20,073 nucleotides of DNA from Diplocarpon mali (taxonomy: Eukaryota; Ascomycota; Leotiomycetes; Helotiales; Drepanopezizaceae): positions 1-20,073 of the forward strand of contig JAENRP010000536.1 of the NCBI GenBank assembly GCA_024741835.1, given 5' to 3'. Numbering within the stretch: the stretch's first letter is position 1; each line of letters opens with the position of its first letter. Below are positions 18,435 to 20,073 of the stretch, piece by piece. The translations under genes and the position numbers were made by a program. The notes below the pieces were generated by a model, which was not told where the DNA came from, did not search any database, and was given only the letters and a program-made list of their open reading frames with translations.

Positions 18435-18560
18435 AGGAGGTGTGATTCCCTATTTAGCCAACCTATATTGCAAGAGGTATGATTCCTTACTTTATAACCC
18501 TTTAGTACTATAAGAGGTATGATTCCTTGCTTTACTATATTTTATAAGAGGTATGATTCC
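18435..18560 (+). repeat. Leader repeats of element D, four copies
   Basis: Copies lie at 18435-18449, 18472-18486, 18512-18526 and 18546-18560 (AAGAGGTATGATTCC-like), with spacing 37, 40 and 34 bp. This is nearly the mirror of the spacing in B (34, 41, 37), as expected for the opposite orientation. Confidence 0.82.
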
Positions 18561-18715
18561 CTATATTATAGTTTAAAAAACCCTTTTTAATAAGAGGACT
18601 TCCTTTTCATTTAATACTTTTATAATACCTATTATTTAATCATTTCGACTTTTCGATAGGAGGAGTGCCCTTAACCATTTAATTTATTTGATTTTTTAAT
18701 GCAATTCTATTCGAA

Positions 18716-19830
18716 ATGGCAATAGCTTCTGATTCCAATTGAAATACTAGACTTAAAGACCTCTAACTCTTTCAAAAGAACTGGTAATAATAGTTCGATA
18801 ATTTAAAGCTTTACTTTAAAAGTAAAGGTATTAAAATAGCGATTTAAAAGACACTTATTAAATACATAAGAATAGCCCCTTATACTCCTTCTACTAATTC
18901 GTCTACTTCTACTTTAATAGCTAATATAACTGCTAAGGATTTGCCAAATATACTAAATAAGCTTAGCCTAAGAGCTTTAATAGATAATAACTAAGAATCT
19001 TAAAGGTAGATTTTAAATATAGAAAAGGAGAAGGAGTATAGGCTGGCCTTAGCTAAATGCAAGCTTAAGATTAATAGAAGTTTAAGCAATAAAGATTAAG
19101 ATTTTATTTAAGTTTATAATAATGCAAAGATAAGATAAGATAGGATACTTTAAAGGTAAAATACTCTTAAATAACTGCCCTTAATACTTAGTATCTACTA
19201 TAGTAGATCACTTTATTTTAATATAGAAAAGATAAAGATAGCAAGGATATAGATATGAATATAGACTTTGCCTAGTCTATACTATATAAAGTAAGGAGGA
19301 GAGTAAGAGCTATAGATCTTAAGATAGCTATGACTTTTAAGGAAACTTAGCTTTTTAGTTTCCTACTTAATAGCCTCCCTCTTAAGTTTACTATTATAAA
19401 ATAATCTCTTCTTATTTAACTTAACCTTAAGATCTATAAGAAGATCGGCCTCCTTTAAACTATTAAGCAAGACCTTAAAGGATGCTCTAAATCGGCAAAT
19501 ACTATATTATAGGGTAATAATAAGCTTAAGAAGAGGAAGGAGCGTAGAATAAGCCCTTAAGCTTATTAGAGATACTACTTTTATAATAGTACTTATAATA
19601 TTACTAATTATAAAGTTAAAAGGCAATTGATCGATATAGTTGCTAGCTTTAATATTAAGAAGTAATTAAAGTAGAAGTTAAGAAGCAAATTGCCCTTATC
19701 TTACCAAAGGCTATAACTACTAAAGAAAGGCAAAGGAAAAGGCTATTTAGCCAGAACTTTAGCAGATACCTTTAATAATAATAGTAGATTATTTAAACCT
19801 AAATCTACTTTTGATAATTCAAATGATAAT
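18716..19830 (+). pseudogene. Element D gag
   Basis: The frame begins ATG GCA ATA GCT (MAIASDSN), the only copy of the family in the window with ATG rather than ACG at this position. It continues TRLKDL, then a KNW region, an IAPYTPSTNSSTSTLIANI-like segment, and an LNIEKEKEYRLALAKCKLK-like segment near 19015-19070. The zinc-knuckle-like site at about 19573-19611 reads RYYFYNSTYNITNYK; all expected Cys and His positions are now Tyr or Asn. Basic segments follow (KKGKGKGYLARTLADTFNN). It would encode the capsid and nucleocapsid part of the polyprotein. TAA and TAG stops interrupt it. The ATG could be ancestral or a secondary CpG-to-TpG change. Confidence 0.82.
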
Positions 19831-20073
19831 TATAATAAAGATACTTACATTTTAAAAGCCGATCTTTATAAGATCCTTGAATCTAATTAATATAGTAATA
19901 CTAATTATATAATATATATAACTAATAAACCCTACCTATTTATAAGCCTACTTATTAAAATAAAAAGGCGCTTTATTAAAGTTAGTAGTAAAAGGTTATA
20001 TATAGACTCAATAGGTATAGTAGAGATGAATATTGCTAGCATTTCTTTCCTTTTATAAAATGTTTTCCTTATA
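19831..20073 (+). pseudogene. Element D protease, cut by window end
   Basis: The frame runs ILKADLYKILESN, then NTNYIIYITNKPYLFISLL, where the active-site segment should be DTS(C)T-H; the catalytic Asp codon at 19897-19899 is now AAT (Asn). IDSIGIVEMNIASISFLL follows, then NVFLI at the window edge, matching the copia L.NVLYVP motif. This aspartic protease would cleave the Gag-Pol polyprotein. Integrase and RT presumably follow outside the window. Confidence 0.8.

Larger units (their letters stand above)
18120..20073 (+). mobile_element. Element D: 5' part of a plus-strand Ty1/copia copy, running off the window
   Basis: This contains the 5' LTR, primer-binding site, leader repeats, gag and the start of the protease, all of the A-C family but inverted relative to them. 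With C (15348-16343) it forms a head-to-head inverted repeat around a 1,776-bp spacer. The left flank GGTAT cannot be checked for duplication because the 3' end is outside the window. Several stops and Asn/Tyr replacements show the same damage. Confidence 0.93.

Noticed and set aside
15348..19100. The C/D inverted pair as terminal inverted repeats of a large DNA transposon
   Set aside because: Each arm is the 5' end of an LTR element with its own primer-binding site and gag. There is no transposase in the spacer and no shared terminal duplication.
1..20073. Mitochondrial or bacterial origin suggested by low GC and lack of genes
   Set aside because: LTR retrotransposons with target duplications, initiator-tRNA priming sites and directional CpA-to-TpA damage are features of fungal nuclear genomes. 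No rRNA, tRNA or organelle gene was seen.

Overview
The window holds no intact gene. It is a graveyard of Ty1/copia-type LTR retrotransposons, nested and inverted, with damage typical of repeat-induced point mutation (RIP). CpA and TpG are scarce and TpA is abundant. Recognisable coding frames are broken almost only by TAA and TAG, and paired copies differ mainly by C-to-T and G-to-A transitions. This pattern points to a filamentous ascomycete (Pezizomycotina) and an AT-rich, gene-poor block such as subtelomeric, centromeric or accessory-chromosome sequence. The host assignment is inference; no host gene is present to confirm it.

Layout. Bases 1-3147 hold older, less AT-rich relics: a minus-strand frame with a cysteine motif (480-880), a plus-strand RNase H and C-terminal end of a different copia element (1498-2088), and an unassigned Ala/Pro-rich minus-strand frame (2215-2640). 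Bases 3148-16343 are a stack of one copia family with 195-bp LTRs (TATTGAG...CTCAATA, probably TGTTGAG...CTCAACA before RIP). Element A (3148-15347, minus strand) is split by a complete second copy, element B (4080-10090, 6,011 bp, minus strand), flanked by a perfect 5-bp target duplication CTTTT. A in turn abuts the 5' end of a third copy, C (15348-16343, minus strand), cut within its gag region. Bases 16344-18119 are a spacer holding a degenerate gag-like frame. Element D (18120-20073, plus strand, running off the window) is a fourth copy, head to head with C.

Family anatomy in sense order: 195-bp LTR; primer-binding site matching the anticodon arm of initiator tRNA-Met (half-tRNA priming, as in Drosophila copia and Ty5); a leader with four copies of a 15-bp motif; gag with a zinc-knuckle-like site; aspartic protease; a linker of tandem 24-bp modules; HHCC zinc finger and DDE integrase; reverse transcriptase; RNase H; three more modules; polypurine tract; LTR. 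Catalytic Asp and Cys/His positions are mostly changed to Asn and Tyr. A still encodes YIDD in reverse transcriptase where the younger B reads YINN.

The most distinctive signals are: the 24-bp module, expanded in A (10 copies) relative to B (6) by two 87-bp in-frame units and also present in the gag-like relic at 17.6 kb; the survival of CpA/TpG mainly in GCA/TGC context; and the missing left junction of A and C. I found no evidence of a new functional gene system.
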